A stretch of DNA of 64,000 bases from NCBI RefSeq assembly GCF_900101985.1, contig NZ_FNAR01000006.1, positions 84,682-148,681 of the forward strand, given 5' to 3'. The stretch's first letter is position 1; each line of letters starts with the position of its first letter. The notes below the pieces were generated by a model. That model worked only from the letters and a program-made list of their open reading frames with translations. It was not told the DNA's origin and did no database searches. Positions 35,250 to 45,401 of the stretch are shown here, piece after piece. The translations under genes were made by a program, and so were the position numbers. The DNA comes from Bhargavaea beijingensis. GTDB taxonomy: Bacteria; Bacillota; Bacilli; Bacillales_A; Planococcaceae.

Positions 35250-36357
35250 TCAGGAAAGCTGAGACCGCAGGTAAGCGTTGATGAACAAGTCGATTTCCCC
35301 GTCCATGACGTTCTGGACATTGCCTGTTTCCGTGTCTGTACGGTGATCTTTGACCATCGAATATGGATGGAAGACATAGGAGCGGATCTGGCTGCCCCAG
35401 CCGATTTCCTTTTGTTCGCCACGGATTTCGGCAAGTTCCTGTTCTTTCTCCTCGATTTTCAGCTGATACAACTTGGCCTTCAGGAGCTTCATCGCCTGAT
35501 CCCTGTTCTTGATCTGCGAGCGCTCTGACTGGCAGGTGACCACCGTTTTGGTCGGAAGGTGCGTGATCCTGACCGCGGAGTCGGTCGTGTTGACGTGCTG
35601 TCCGCCTGCACCGCTTGAACGGTATGTGTCGATCTTCAAGTCTTCAGAACGGATATCCAGTTCAATTTCGTTATCGAACTCCGGCATCACTTCGCACGAA
35701 ACAAACGAAGTATGGCGGCGGCCCGAAGAATCAAACGGCGAAATCCGGACAAGCCGGTGCACTCCTTTTTCGGCTTTCAGATAACCGTATGCATTATGGC
35801 CTTTGATGCTGATCGTGACCGACTTGACGCCGGCCTCGTCGCCAGCCAGGTAGTCGAGCGTCTCCACCTTATAACCGCGCTTTTCGCCCCAACGGGTGTA
35901 CATGCGAAGGAGCATCGAAGCCCAATCCTGGGACTCCGTGCCGCCAGCGCCCGCATGCAGCTCAAGAATGGCGTTGTTTTTGTCATACTCCTCGCTTAAC
36001 AGCATCCCGAGTTCGAATGCCTCCAGATCTTCACTGAACGACTGGAGTTCATCCGAAAGTTCCGCGTGGAGATCCGGGTCATCTTCCTCCCGGAGCAGTT
36101 CCAGTGTCATTTCGAGGTTTTCCTGGTTCTCTTCGAGACGCCGGTATTCGTTCACGACGTCCTTTAGGCCATTTGCCTCGGAGATGACTTTCTGCGCTTC
36201 ATCCTGATTATCCCAGAAACCCGGCTCGAGCATGCGCTCATCAAGTTCCTGAATCCGTGCCTCTTTGTTTTCTAAGTCAAAGAGACCCCCTGAAGCCCGC
36301 CAGTTTCCCGGCTGTAGTATCGAGCTGATTTCGTGCGTCTGCAAGTTCCATCATCAT
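35250..36357 (-). CDS. prfB: Peptide chain release factor 2 (RF2), programmed +1 frameshift
   Basis: Terminates translation at UGA and UAA. Codons 1-26 read from the ATG at 36357 ([10 protein letters not shown], behind AGGAGG), then an in-frame TGA at 36279-36277; a +1 slip on CTT continues as DLENKEAR to the stop at 35250, giving 368 residues. The RF2 motifs are present: SPF for codon recognition (RISPFDSSG) and the catalytic GGQ ([13 protein letters not shown]). The gene must be annotated as joined frames: 36357-36280 plus 36278-35250. It follows secA, as in B. subtilis. Confidence 0.96.
36276..36291 (-). promoter_or_regulatory. RF2 autoregulatory frameshift site
   Basis: Minus strand AGGGGGTCTCTTTGAC: an internal Shine-Dalgarno-like AGGGGG, slippery CTT, then TGA followed by C. 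This is the classic feedback site: low RF2 favours the +1 shift and more RF2. Confidence 0.95.
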
Positions 36358-36423
36358 GAATTCCTCCTAAATATATCGGACTGCACTCAGGTCATGCGAA
36401 ACGGCATTGAACCGTCCGGGCCA

Positions 36424-38934
36424 TTACGCCGTGCTGCCGTGGCAATTCTTGAATTTCTTTCCGCTGCCGCAAGGGCATGGGTCATTTCTGCCGACGGCCA
36501 CTTTTCTGCGGATCGGCTTTTTCTTCACTTCGCCGCCATCTTCTTTCGGATTGACGGCCTCTCCCTTTGCAACTTCTTCGCGCTGCAGGTTCTGACGGAT
36601 CTCCGCCTTCATCGCGTACTTCGCAACATCGTCGCGGATCGCATCGACCATGTCTTCGAACATCCGGAATCCTTCGTTCTGGTATTCGCGCAGCGGATCG
36701 TTCTGGCCATATGCACGGAGGTGGATCCCCTGGCGCAGCTGATCCATTGCGTCGATATGGTCGATCCACTTGCTATCGATGGAGCGGAGCAGGACGACTT
36801 TCTCAAATTCCCTCATACGGTCCGGCGTCATCTCTTCTTCCTTCTCGTCATAGCGCTTCCTGACAGCTTCCTTGACCATGCCGATCAGATCATCCTGTGA
36901 CAGGCCTTCCATATCCGAAACCGTCAGCGCGCCTTCCGGAAGCAGATTGGCTGCCAGATAATCTTCCAGGCCTTTCAGATTCCAGTTTTCACTGTTCACA
37001 TCCCCGGTATACATCGGGACCGTACGCTCAATGACGTCGTCGATCATCGATTCGACAAGTTCGCGCATGTTATCGGTCTCGAGCACATCGTTTCGCTCTT
37101 TGTAGATGATTTCGCGCTGTTGCCGCAGGACATCGTCATACTGAAGCAGTCGCTTCCGCGCATCGAAGTTATTGCCCTCTACCCGCTTCTGGGCAGATTC
37201 AACCGCACGGGAAACCATCTTCGACTGGATCGGCTGGTTATCGTCCATTCCGAGCCGTGACATCATGTTTTTCATGTTATCGGAGCCGAAACGGCGCATC
37301 AGTTCATCTTCCAGCGACAGGTAGAACTGAGTAATCCCCGGGTCTCCCTGGCGGCCGGAACGTCCGCGGAGCTGGTTATCAATCCGTCTCGATTCATGCC
37401 TTTCCGTACCGATGACCGCGAGGCCTCCCGCTTCGCGGACACCTTCGCCGAGCTTGATGTCGGTACCGCGGCCTGCCATGTTCGTTGCAATAGTGACCGC
37501 GCCCCGCTCGCCTGCTTCCGTGATGATTTCCGCTTCCCGCTCATGGTTTTTCGCGTTCAGCACATTGTGCGGAATGCCATATTTGCGGAGATAGGCAGAA
37601 ATGATCTCGGAAGTCTCGATCGCCACCGTGCCGACCAGAACCGGCTGGCCTTTTTCATGGCGTTGCTTGATCTCCTCCGCGACCGCTTTGTACTTTCCTT
37701 CGGTCGTTGCATAGATCAGGTCTGCCCTGTCGTCGCGGATCACCGGCTTGTTAGTCGGGATGACAATGACATTCATGTTATAAATGTTCCGGAATTCCTC
37801 TTCCTCGGTCTTGGCCGTACCGGTCATCCCGGACAGTTTGTCATACATCCGGAAAAAGTTCTGGAACGTGATCGTCGCCATTGTCATCGATTCATTCTGG
37901 ATCTCGAGACCTTCCTTAGCCTCAATCGCCTGATGCAGGCCGTCACTGTAACGGCGGCCTTTCATCAATCGGCCGGTAAACGAGTCGACAATGACGACCT
38001 TGCCCTCTTCCACAACATAGTCGACATCTTTGTGCATGCTGGCATGCGCTTTGAGCGATTGGTTGATTGCATGATTCAGGCGGACATGGCTCAGATCAAA
38101 CAGGTTATCGATCTGGAACGCTTTCTCGGCCTTTTCGATGCCTGCCTCGGTGAGCGTGACGCCCTTCGATTGCTCGTCGTATGAGTAATCCTCATCTTTC
38201 TTGAGTGTACGGACGAAGGCGTTCGTCTGGATATAGAGCCTCGCATTTTTCTCGGCCTGTCCGGAAATGATCAGCGGCGTCCTTGCCTCATCGATCAGGA
38301 TCGAGTCGACCTCGTCAATGACTGCATAATGGAGCGGACGCTGGACACGTTCTTCTTTGTAGAGGACCATGTTGTCACGAAGGTAGTCGAAGCCCAGTTC
38401 GTTGTTCGTACTGTACGTGATATCTGCCTGGTAGGCTTCCCGCTTCTCATCTTTGTCCATGCTGTTCAGGTTCAGGCCGACTGTCAGGCCCAAGAACTCA
38501 TAAATCTGACCCATTTCTGCGGCATCCCGGCTTGCGAGGTATTCGTTGACCGTCACAACGTGAACGCCTTTGCCTTCCAGGGCGTTCAAGTAAACAGCCA
38601 TCGTGGAAGTTAGCGTCTTTCCCTCACCGGTCTTCATTTCCGAGATATTCCCGTCATGCAGGGCCGCAGCACCCATAATCTGGACGCGGAACGGGAACAT
38701 GCCGGTTACGCGGCGTGCCGCCTCACGAACGACAGCGAACGCTTCCGGCTGGATTTTATCAAGCGACTCGCCTGATGCAATCCTGCTTCTGAACTCCAAT
38801 GTCTTTGACTGAAGCTCGGCATCCGAAAGCAGTTCCATTTCAGTGGCATGAGATTCAACGGCATCAGCAACTCTTTCAAGCTTCTTGACATCCCGCTTGT
38901 TCGGATCGAACAGTTTATTTAAAACGCCTAGCAT
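36424..38934 (-). CDS. secA: Protein translocase ATPase SecA
   Basis: Motor of the general secretion pathway, 836 residues. N-terminal [16 protein letters not shown], Walker [14 protein letters not shown]-like [14 protein letters not shown], the preprotein cross-linking region, NBD2 ([13 protein letters not shown] and [10 protein letters not shown]), scaffold and wing domains, and a C-terminal zinc-binding [14 protein letters not shown] that contacts lipids and SecB-like partners. Preceded by a SigA-like promoter and followed 66 bases later by prfB, probably in one transcript. Confidence 0.98.
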   Translation of the reverse strand: MLGVLNKLFDPNKRDVKKLERVADAVESHATEMELLSDAELQSKTLEFRSRIASGESLDKIQPEAFAVVREAARRVTGMFPFRVQIMGAAALHDGNISEMKTGEGKTLTSTMAVYLNALEGKGVHVVTVNEYLASRDAAEMGQIYEFLGLTVGLNLNSMDKDEKREAYQADITYSTNNELGFDYLRDNMVLYKEERVQRPLHYAVIDEVDSILIDEARTPLIISGQAEKNARLYIQTNAFVRTLKKDEDYSYDEQSKGVTLTEAGIEKAEKAFQIDNLFDLSHVRLNHAINQSLKAHASMHKDVDYVVEEGKVVIVDSFTGRLMKGRRYSDGLHQAIEAKEGLEIQNESMTMATITFQNFFRMYDKLSGMTGTAKTEEEEFRNIYNMNVIVIPTNKPVIRDDRADLIYATTEGKYKAVAEEIKQRHEKGQPVLVGTVAIETSEIISAYLRKYGIPHNVLNAKNHEREAEIITEAGERGAVTIATNMAGRGTDIKLGEGVREAGGLAVIGTERHESRRIDNQLRGRSGRQGDPGITQFYLSLEDELMRRFGSDNMKNMMSRLGMDDNQPIQSKMVSRAVESAQKRVEGNNFDARKRLLQYDDVLRQQREIIYKERNDVLETDNMRELVESMIDDVIERTVPMYTGDVNSENWNLKGLEDYLAANLLPEGALTVSDMEGLSQDDLIGMVKEAVRKRYDEKEEEMTPDRMREFEKVVLLRSIDSKWIDHIDAMDQLRQGIHLRAYGQNDPLREYQNEGFRMFEDMVDAIRDDVAKYAMKAEIRQNLQREEVAKGEAVNPKEDGGEVKKKPIRRKVAVGRNDPCPCGSGKKFKNCHGSTA

Positions 38935-38964
38935 GTCGTCACTTCCTAACTAGTCTCAAAGTCC

Positions 38965-38994
38965 ATTTTAACACCCGCCGTGTTCTTGTTGCAA
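38965..38994 (-). promoter_or_regulatory. Putative SigA promoter of secA
   Basis: Minus strand TTGCAA (38994-38989), 18 bases, TAAAAT (38970-38965), about 30 bases before the secA start. Confidence 0.5.
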
Positions 38995-39095
38995 ACATCC
39001 GGATAAAGGTGCAAGATCAGGCACACACCCTGTTAAAAAGCCGTATTCAAAGCACCCATCTACTGCTGTCAGAGCTTTTAACAATTGTTCAAGAT

Positions 39096-39126
39096 CAAAA
39101 AAGAGGCCCGCCGAAGGGGCGGGCCT
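39096..39126 (-). terminator. Terminator after hpf
   Basis: AGGCCCGCC and GGCGGGCCT with a 5-base loop, then TTTTTT on the minus strand; 16 bases past the hpf stop. Confidence 0.85.
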
Positions 39127-39142
39127 TGGTGGGCATGGAGGG

Positions 39143-39712
39143 TTATTCGACTTCCGTTTCAATGAGGCCGTATTTCCCATCTTTCCGCTTATACACGATG
39201 TTCGTGCCGTTGGATTCGGCATCGGTGAAAATATAGAACGAGTGGCCAAGCATGTTCATCTGGAGGATGGCCTCTTCCTGGTCCATCGGCTTCAGGCTGA
39301 ATTGTTTGGTCCGCACGACCTCAAACTCCGTGTCAGTGTCCTCCTGTGCGGCTGCCGTCTCGTTTCCTTCCGTCACGGTCGCAAAGTAGGATGCCACACC
39401 TTCCCGCTCACGGAATTTCCGGTTCACCCTTGTCTTATATTTCCGGATCTGGCGTTCGAGCTTATCGGTGATCAGGTCGATTGCCGCATACATATCGGAG
39501 TTCCGTTCTTCTGCCCGGAGGGTCAGGTTCTTCATGGGGATTGTCACTTCCACCTTAGTATGGCGGTCGTTGTACACCTTCAGGTTGACATGCGCCGTCG
39601 CATTCACCTCATCCGTGAAATACCGTTCGAGTTTCTGGATTTTCTTCTCCGTGTACTCGCGGATAGCAGGCGTGACCTCGATGTTTTCCCCACGGATATT
39701 GAAATTCAGCAT
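39143..39712 (-). CDS. hpf: Ribosome hibernation promoting factor, long form (HPF/YvyD)
   Basis: Binds the 30S decoding site and dimerises 70S into 100S ribosomes in stationary phase. The 189-residue long form has an N-terminal HPF/RaiA fold ([24 protein letters not shown]; key [11 protein letters not shown]) and a C-terminal dimerisation domain ([29 protein letters not shown]; key KPMDQEEA). AAAGGAGGAG precedes the ATG. A SigH-like promoter lies 34 bases upstream, in keeping with the stress and stationary-phase control of B. subtilis yvyD. Confidence 0.95.
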   Translation of the reverse strand: MLNFNIRGENIEVTPAIREYTEKKIQKLERYFTDEVNATAHVNLKVYNDRHTKVEVTIPMKNLTLRAEERNSDMYAAIDLITDKLERQIRKYKTRVNRKFREREGVASYFATVTEGNETAAAQEDTDTEFEVVRTKQFSLKPMDQEEAILQMNMLGHSFYIFTDAESNGTNIVYKRKDGKYGLIETEVE

Positions 39713-39745
39713 ATGAACTCCTCCTTTGTCAGGCTATACTATGTT

Positions 39746-39775
39746 CTATTCTATATCTTCCCCCGATATCCCTTT
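39746..39775 (-). promoter_or_regulatory. Candidate SigH promoter of hpf
   Basis: Minus strand AAAGGGATA (39775-39767), 12 bases, ATAGAATAG (39754-39746), against the SigH consensus RNAGGAWWW-N11/12-RNNGAATWW: one mismatch in each half. B. subtilis yvyD is known to use SigH and SigB. Confidence 0.55.
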
Positions 39776-39810
39776 AAAAAACAAAGCCGGTTTTGTCGAA
39801 TCGGTGGCAG

Positions 39811-40440
39811 TTACGCGCGGATCAGCGTCAGGGCTGCGACCGAGCGGGCTCCGGATTTTTTCAGAATATGGGCTGCATGGTGAAGTGTTGTTCCGGTCGT
39901 GTACAGGTCGTCGACGAGGACATAGTCTGCCCGATAAACCTCGGCACCGTCCGACAAGGTAAACAGCGGCTCAGATTCCATCCGTTCCTTCCGGCCAAGC
40001 CGGCCAAGGTTCCGGGCCGTTGTCTTTTCAAGCAACTGGACAAACGGAATTCCAGCCTGCACCAGCAGTTCCTCCACTTGCGGAAACGTGCGCTCCGCAA
40101 GCCGTTCCTGATGCATCGGCACCGGCACCGCCGTACGCCCTTTCAGGATGGGCACCTCCCGGAGCTTGTCTGAAAAAACGGCGGCCAGCGCCGCGTCTTT
40201 GAGGAATTTATACTGGCGGAGGTAAGTTTTCATTGCATCGTTGTAGGTATACAGAGAAATAGCGGCATCCAGTGCTCCTTCATATGGCGTCCCCTTCCAG
40301 TCTTCGAGCGGGGGCCTGCGGCCATCCGGTTCAAACTTTGCTTGGCATGGCACACAAATGCCGCTTTTCCCACGGTCAGAGAACAACCCGGTCCATGTAG
40401 GCGGCCTGGAGACCGGGCTGTTACAGAGCAGGCATTCCAA
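39811..40440 (-). CDS. comFC: Competence protein ComFC (phosphoribosyltransferase-like)
   Basis: Cytoplasmic competence protein of 209 residues with an N-terminal zinc four-cysteine site (CLLC and CVPC) and a type I phosphoribosyltransferase domain with the PRPP loop YVLVDDLYTTGTTL. ComFC is needed for full transformation and may act on incoming single-stranded DNA with ComFA. It overlaps the end of comFA by 20 bases. comFB is absent between them. Confidence 0.9.
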   Translation of the reverse strand: MECLLCNSPVSRPPTWTGLFSDRGKSGICVPCQAKFEPDGRRPPLEDWKGTPYEGALDAAISLYTYNDAMKTYLRQYKFLKDAALAAVFSDKLREVPILKGRTAVPVPMHQERLAERTFPQVEELLVQAGIPFVQLLEKTTARNLGRLGRKERMESEPLFTLSDGAEVYRADYVLVDDLYTTGTTLHHAAHILKKSGARSVAALTLIRA

Positions 40441-41782
40441 CGAGCTTTCCCCCTTCCCTGTTCAGCTGTCTGATTTCGCGCACCGCCGAATCCATCTCTG
40501 GCGTGATGCCATGGTGGAACAGGACGACGTCCCCTCCGGGATACTCCGATGACCTTCCTGCACGACCGCTGATCTGAATGATGGCCGATCGGTCAAATAT
40601 TGCATTTTCCGAACCGACGATGGCGATCTGAAGCCTGGGAATCGTGATCCCGCGCTCCAGGATGGTCGTCGTCAGAAGTCCGGGAATCCGGCCCTCACGC
40701 AATGCCAGGACGAGGCTGCGCCTGTCCGGATGCGATGCATGCACTGCACCGATCCCAGTATCAAGATGGGAGAAAAGCGGGAGACTCTTTTCCATGAGGG
40801 AGACGGAAGGAAAGAATACAAGAAAAGGTGCTTTCTTCTTTAGGCACTCTTCAGTCCAGACTCTCAATCGCTCCGGTAATTTTCCCGATGAAATCTTTCT
40901 TCGGTAACCGAAAAGCGGCTCAGAGCGGGGCTCCGGAAGCGGATACCCGTGAAAGCGCACGGGAATCACAGACTTGCCGCCATCTTTTCCGATTTCCGAC
41001 AAAATGGCGGATGAAGGAGTCGCCGTGACGACGGCGAGCACCCCTCCGGCTTTAAGTGACTTCTTGACAGCCTGACGCAAAGTTTTGTCATACGAGTAAG
41101 GGAATGCGTCCGCCTCGTCAACGATCACAACGTCAAATGCTTCTCTGAAACGATACAGCTGATGCGTTGTCGCAATAATGAGCCCGGGAAAGCCCTCCGG
41201 CTCGCCGGAACCGCTATAAAGTCCGTGAATGACCGAGCCGCCGACCGCCTCTGTGAATCTTGGCAGAAGTTCCAGAACCACATCGGTCCGTGGTGTGGCG
41301 ATGCATACCCGCTTCCCTTCCGACAGCAGCCGGTGTACCGGCCTGAACAGAATTTCCGTCTTGCCTGCCCCGCATACGGCGTGAAGGAGGTGTCTTCTGC
41401 CGGCAAGCAGGCTCTCTTGCAGCTCTGCAGCGGCCCGTTCCTGCAGAGGGGTAAGCCGGCCCTTCCATGTCAGTTCCACACTGCCGGAAGACGGACGGTC
41501 GGGACCGCACCAATAAAGCAGCTCATCGCACTCTGCCACGCGTCCCATGTTCAGGCAATGCCGGCAATATCGGCAGATTCTTCCGCATTTCCTGCAGTTG
41601 TATGCATGGAAATGACGGGGATTCTCCGTAAGGCAGCGATTGCACCGGAAGATCATTGCCCCGTGCCACTTCCTGACTGTTGTGACGCCGGGTATCGTCC
41701 CGATAAGGCCATCATTGATCAGCTCGGTGACCGCACCTTGTCCAAATGGCAGAAGCTCCCGTAACCAAATGCGGCCCTGCAA
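40421..41782 (-). CDS. comFA: Competence DNA-uptake ATPase ComFA
   Basis: DEAD-box-like translocase that drives single-stranded DNA through the ComEC channel. 453 residues from a TTG at 41782. An N-terminal zinc domain has Cys pairs (CNRC, CRKC, CRYC), followed by Walker A AVCGAGKTE, the DEAD-like VIVDEADAFPY, motif III TATPS and motif VI QISGRAGRS. No ATG or GTG fits the conserved N-terminus; an ATT 27 bases upstream has a better ribosome site (GGAGAGG), so the exact start is open. No ComK box was seen upstream. Confidence 0.9.
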   Translation of the reverse strand: MQGRIWLRELLPFGQGAVTELINDGLIGTIPGVTTVRKWHGAMIFRCNRCLTENPRHFHAYNCRKCGRICRYCRHCLNMGRVAECDELLYWCGPDRPSSGSVELTWKGRLTPLQERAAAELQESLLAGRRHLLHAVCGAGKTEILFRPVHRLLSEGKRVCIATPRTDVVLELLPRFTEAVGGSVIHGLYSGSGEPEGFPGLIIATTHQLYRFREAFDVVIVDEADAFPYSYDKTLRQAVKKSLKAGGVLAVVTATPSSAILSEIGKDGGKSVIPVRFHGYPLPEPRSEPLFGYRRKISSGKLPERLRVWTEECLKKKAPFLVFFPSVSLMEKSLPLFSHLDTGIGAVHASHPDRRSLVLALREGRIPGLLTTTILERGITIPRLQIAIVGSENAIFDRSAIIQISGRAGRSSEYPGGDVVLFHHGITPEMDSAVREIRQLNREGGKLVGMPAL

Positions 41783-41851
41783 GAATTCCTGTATATCCTG
41801 AATAGCAATTTCACACCTCTCCGGTCAGAATTTTCCGAACCATCAATCCTC

Positions 41852-41880
41852 AAAAAATGACCGCAGGAACGGTCACTTTT
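41852..41880 (-). terminator. Terminator overlapping the degV stop codon
   Basis: Minus strand TGACCG-TTCCTG-CGGTCA followed by TTTTTT. The stem begins at the stop codon of the DegV gene. Confidence 0.75.
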
Positions 41881-42712
41881 TCACCCATCCGAGACCCATC
41901 GCGCCTTCCCCCAGGTGGGTGCCGATTACAGGGCCAAAATAGCTGACTACAAATTCAACGTCCGGGAATTTCCGGCTCAATTCCTCCCGCCACGCTTCAG
42001 CATCTTCAGCGCGGTTTGCATGGATGATGGCCGCTTCAAGATGGCCTTTGCCAGCATCTTGGGCAAGCAGTTCAGCAATTCGATTCATCGCTTTTTTGCG
42101 TGTGCGGATTTTTTCGAACGGGACAATCACTTTATCTTTGAAATGCAGCAGCGGCTTAACCTGCAACAATCCGCCGATCAGTGCCTGCGCGCCGGAAAGC
42201 CTGCCGCCCCTCTGCAGGTGGGAAAGGTCGTCCACCATGAAATAGGCACGGAGGGATTTCTTCATTTCTTGCAGTTCCGTCATGATCGCTTCCGGCGTGG
42301 CATTGTTCCGGGCCATCTTTGCCGCCCTCAATGCATAGAATCCTTGGGGCATACAGGCAATTTCGGAATCAAACACATGAACATCCAAGCCTTCAACAAG
42401 TTCCCCGGCCTGAACTGCGGAGGTAAATGTGCCGCTGATGCCGCTAGAAAGTGTGACAACGACCGCTGCATCAAAACCTTCTTTTTTCAACGCCTGGAAA
42501 CAATCAGCAAATTTACCGATCGGAGGCTGGGAAGTTTTGGGGAGTTCGCCTTCCCGCACAAAATCATAGAACCGGTCCGCTTCGAGGCCGACTTCTTCCT
42601 CGTAGACTTTCCCGTCAATGGTAACGCTGAGCGGAACCATCCGGATACCCAGCCGATGGCGTTCCGGGCCTGGCAAATAAGCGGTGCTATCGGTCACGAT
42701 GGCCGTTTTCAT
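41873..42712 (-). CDS. DegV family fatty-acid-binding protein (YviA-like, FakB type)
   Basis: A 279-residue DegV-fold protein, start ATG at 42712 with GGAGGT nearby. Motifs: TDSTAYLPG at the N-terminus, LSSGISGTFTS, LQRGGRLSGAQALIGGLLQVKPLL (key RGGRLSGAQ) and VIGTHLGEGAMGLG at the end. Probable fatty-acid carrier for FakA. Position between degU and comFA is as for B. subtilis yviA. Paralogue of the plus-strand copy at 11093. Confidence 0.88.
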   Translation of the reverse strand: MKTAIVTDSTAYLPGPERHRLGIRMVPLSVTIDGKVYEEEVGLEADRFYDFVREGELPKTSQPPIGKFADCFQALKKEGFDAAVVVTLSSGISGTFTSAVQAGELVEGLDVHVFDSEIACMPQGFYALRAAKMARNNATPEAIMTELQEMKKSLRAYFMVDDLSHLQRGGRLSGAQALIGGLLQVKPLLHFKDKVIVPFEKIRTRKKAMNRIAELLAQDAGKGHLEAAIIHANRAEDAEAWREELSRKFPDVEFVVSYFGPVIGTHLGEGAMGLGWVKK

Positions 42713-42809
42713 TCTATCTACCTCCGTTGTCCCCATTCTACTAAATTCCGACAAAAAACGGAATCAATTTTAAAGCCCGGGCAGAGAAAACCGCCCGGAC
42801 TCCAGAAAA

Positions 42810-43391
42810 TCATTGCCCCGGCGCATTGCCGACATAATAGATTTCCTTGACCTTCCATTCGCCGTCTTGCTTGGTGAACACGGTGACCTGCCGCCCTTTT
42901 TCAGTTTTGGAGTCACCGGTCTCTTTTTCGACGAGTGTCGTTTCCATATTAGCGAACAGTTGCGCTTCCGTTTCTTCAAAGGAGACGATTGTCATGTCAG
43001 ACGGCGTCCGCTCGACTTTGGCGAATTCGGAGGCCATCTGCTCCAGCACGGCCCGTTCCTGGGCTGGATCATATGCGCCTTCGCCTGTAGCGAGAATATC
43101 CAGATAGCCGTCGATCTCTCCATTGTTGAATGTGTTGATGTAGCGGTCAAACACCTCGAGAATGGCCGCTTTTTCTTTTGCCGGAACGCCCGCTGCTTCC
43201 TCGATCGAGCCGTCGTCCGTCATTTCAAATCCGATGGCCCCGTCTTCCGCTCCATGGCCGATCGCTGACTGCTGCCCGGCGGGTGCATTGCTTTCATCAG
43301 TTGAGTTGGTGTTCCCGTCCTCTTTATCGCTGCAACCTGCCAAAAGCAGGAGAACCGCAGCCGGAGCAAGGATCCATTTTAATTTTGTCAT
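42810..43391 (-). CDS. Hypothetical lipoprotein with a SnoaL/NTF2-like domain
   Basis: Exported lipoprotein of 193 residues: n-region MTKLKW, lipobox LLLLAGC (Cys 20), a Ser/Asn/Asp-rich linker, then a predicted small alpha+beta domain from about 68 (EKAAILEVFDRYINTFNNGEIDGYL) ending in QDGEWKVKEIYYV, the pattern of NTF2-like/DUF4440 domains. Start ATG at 43391 with GGAGGG upstream. It sits between degU and the DegV gene, where B. subtilis has no such gene. Function unknown. Confidence 0.75.
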   Translation of the reverse strand: MTKLKWILAPAAVLLLLAGCSDKEDGNTNSTDESNAPAGQQSAIGHGAEDGAIGFEMTDDGSIEEAAGVPAKEKAAILEVFDRYINTFNNGEIDGYLDILATGEGAYDPAQERAVLEQMASEFAKVERTPSDMTIVSFEETEAQLFANMETTLVEKETGDSKTEKGRQVTVFTKQDGEWKVKEIYYVGNAPGQ

Positions 43392-43512
43392 GTTGTTTCC
43401 CTCCTCGCTTAGTTTGGCACAGGAAAGGATTCCGATGCAAAGGATTGACGTTCCGATACCTTGACGCAACGGTGGCGAAAAGGTTCGGGCTATTATGTTT
43501 ATTTCAGTGCAA

Positions 43513-43535
43513 CAAAAAACCCGGACTAGTCCGGG
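43513..43535 (-). terminator. Terminator after degU
   Basis: Palindromic stem CCCGGACTAGTCCGGG followed by TTTTTTG on the minus strand, 17 bases past the degU stop. Confidence 0.8.
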
Positions 43536-43551
43536 CAGTCGTTTTATCTGG

Positions 43552-44226
43552 TCAGCGAACTTCCACCCAGCCGTTTTTGATGGCGGTGACGACAGCTTGG
43601 GTCCTGTCGTTGACATTCATTTTCTGGAGAATGCTGGAGACGTGGTTTTTGACCGTCTTCTCCGAAATATACAGAGATTCTCCGATAGCGCGGTTGCTCT
43701 GTCCGTCCGTGAGAAGCTGAAGCACTTCGCATTCCCGCTTCGTGAGCAGGTGATACGGGCGCCGGATTTCGGCCTGATGAAATGAGCCAAGGTGCTCTTT
43801 CGCACTCAGACGGCGGAACTCAGCCACAAGATTCTTTGTGACTTTCGGATGAAGATACGAACCGCCTGCCGCAACCACTTTGATGGCCTGGACAATGGCA
43901 TCTGCATCCATTTCCTTCAGCATATAGCCCAATGCGCCTGTCTTCATCGCATGGGTCACATACGACTCGTCGTCGTGGATGGAGAGGATGATGATCTTCG
44001 CTTCCGGATGGGCAGCCATCAGCTCGCCTGTCGCTTCAATGCCGCTTTTTCCCGGCATGTTGATGTCCATCAGGACAACATCAGGACGGTGCTGTTCATA
44101 GAGTCCGATCACTTCTTCCCCGTCGGATCCTTCTGCTACTACATTGAATGTTTCTTCAAAATCCAGGATTCGCTTCACGCCTTCGCGGAAGAGCTGGTGA
44201 TCGTCGATAATAATAATGTTCGTCAA
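43552..44226 (-). CDS. degU: Response regulator DegU
   Basis: Cytoplasmic NarL/LuxR-type response regulator of 224 residues that controls secreted enzymes, competence and motility. The receiver domain has the acidic pocket IIDDH and phospho-acceptor Asp54 (VLMDINMPG); the LuxR-type HTH covers about 156-215 ([23 protein letters not shown]; key TKRECEVLQ). Overlaps degS by 4 bases (ATGA). B. subtilis has the same pair. Confidence 0.95.
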   Translation of the reverse strand: MTNIIIIDDHQLFREGVKRILDFEETFNVVAEGSDGEEVIGLYEQHRPDVVLMDINMPGKSGIEATGELMAAHPEAKIIILSIHDDESYVTHAMKTGALGYMLKEMDADAIVQAIKVVAAGGSYLHPKVTKNLVAEFRRLSAKEHLGSFHQAEIRRPYHLLTKRECEVLQLLTDGQSNRAIGESLYISEKTVKNHVSSILQKMNVNDRTQAVVTAIKNGWVEVR

Positions 44227-45401
44227 TCTGATTTCCCCCCTGCGTCTTTTTCTGTTGCGCGCTGTTCATGCGGAAGGGTCAGAATCACTTCGGTCCCTTC
44301 CCCTTTCTTCGTCCGGATTTCAAATTCCCCTTTTAAGAGGGCCACACGCTCGGTCATGCCCTGAAGTCCGAATGAGGCATCCCCGGCCTCTGACGGGTCG
44401 AACCCGGACCCGTCGTCGGTGACACTTGCCCTGATCCAGTTTTCACAGATCTCGATCCGGACATCGATCACATACGCTCCGCTGTGCTTGATTGCGTTCG
44501 TGACGGCCTCCTGTACAAGACGAAAAACAGCCACTTCGGTTCCCTGCGGAATCCGGGCGTTCGTGCCGTTTGATTCAAAGGTAAAGCGCATATCCGGATG
44601 GTAGTCTTGCATTTTCTCCACGTACTTGCTGAGCGCAGGCACAAGTCCGAAATCGTCAAGAACCATCGGCCGGAGATCATAGATGATTCGCCGGATTTCA
44701 GAAAGCGTGTGCCTGGCGAGTTCTTTCGTGAAACTGAGCTGGTCCAACCCGGCATCCATGCCCTTGTCGTTGAATACGCGCTCAACAAGGCCCAATTGCA
44801 TCACCAGGTTCGCCATCATCTGGGCAGGGCCATCATGGATCTCCCGCGCAAGGCGCTTCCGTTCTTCCTCTTGAGCCTCTAGCACTTTCATACTGAAGTG
44901 CTTGCGCATTTTGGCAGATTCAAGTGCCGGGCCGATATCCTTCAGATCAGATGTCAGATATTTGGTCACTACGTTCACATGCCCGGCCAGATGATCCGCA
45001 CGTTCCATCGAATCCTCGTATGTGCGGACACGGTTCTCGAGATGGCGCTTCAAATCGGTCAGCTGGCGGATTTTCGTGCTGTTCAGCATGAATTCCAACT
45101 GCACTTCATGTGCGGAATCATATGCTTCACGTACTTCGTCATTTGTATAGTCAGCAAAATGGATGGAGACATGCTGAAGTTTTTCCCTCGCCGCCAGGGA
45201 AGCTGCCGACAGCTTTTCCCCTTCTGTTATTGCCCGGGAAATTTCTTCATCTGTCTTTCTCAAGTCTTCCTTCAGCTCTTCAAGCTGTTGGCGGCTCTCT
45301 TCATTAATAATAAAGATATCATGTTTTGACTGGTCAAGCGATCGGACCATCGAGCTGAAAATGGCGTCAAGTGCATGTATGTCTACTTTATCTACAGGCA
45401 T
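44223..45401 (-). CDS. degS: Sensor histidine kinase DegS
   Basis: Soluble HPK7-type kinase of 392 residues. N-terminal coiled-coil sensor (about 1-170), then HisKA_3 with phospho-His189 in [14 protein letters not shown] and HATPase_c with VTNAIKHS and DDGSGFD. No membrane segment, as in B. subtilis DegS. Start ATG at 45401 with GAGGGG upstream and a TATAAT -10 box about 60 bases away. First gene of degSU. Confidence 0.95.
   Translation of the reverse strand: MPVDKVDIHALDAIFSSMVRSLDQSKHDIFIINEESRQQLEELKEDLRKTDEEISRAITEGEKLSAASLAAREKLQHVSIHFADYTNDEVREAYDSAHEVQLEFMLNSTKIRQLTDLKRHLENRVRTYEDSMERADHLAGHVNVVTKYLTSDLKDIGPALESAKMRKHFSMKVLEAQEEERKRLAREIHDGPAQMMANLVMQLGLVERVFNDKGMDAGLDQLSFTKELARHTLSEIRRIIYDLRPMVLDDFGLVPALSKYVEKMQDYHPDMRFTFESNGTNARIPQGTEVAVFRLVQEAVTNAIKHSGAYVIDVRIEICENWIRASVTDDGSGFDPSEAGDASFGLQGMTERVALLKGEFEIRTKKGEGTEVILTLPHEQRATEKDAGGKSD

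Noticed and set aside
36277..36357. prfB as a broken gene (early TGA)
   Set aside because: The sequence around the TGA is the classic RF2 frameshift signal, so it is programmed.
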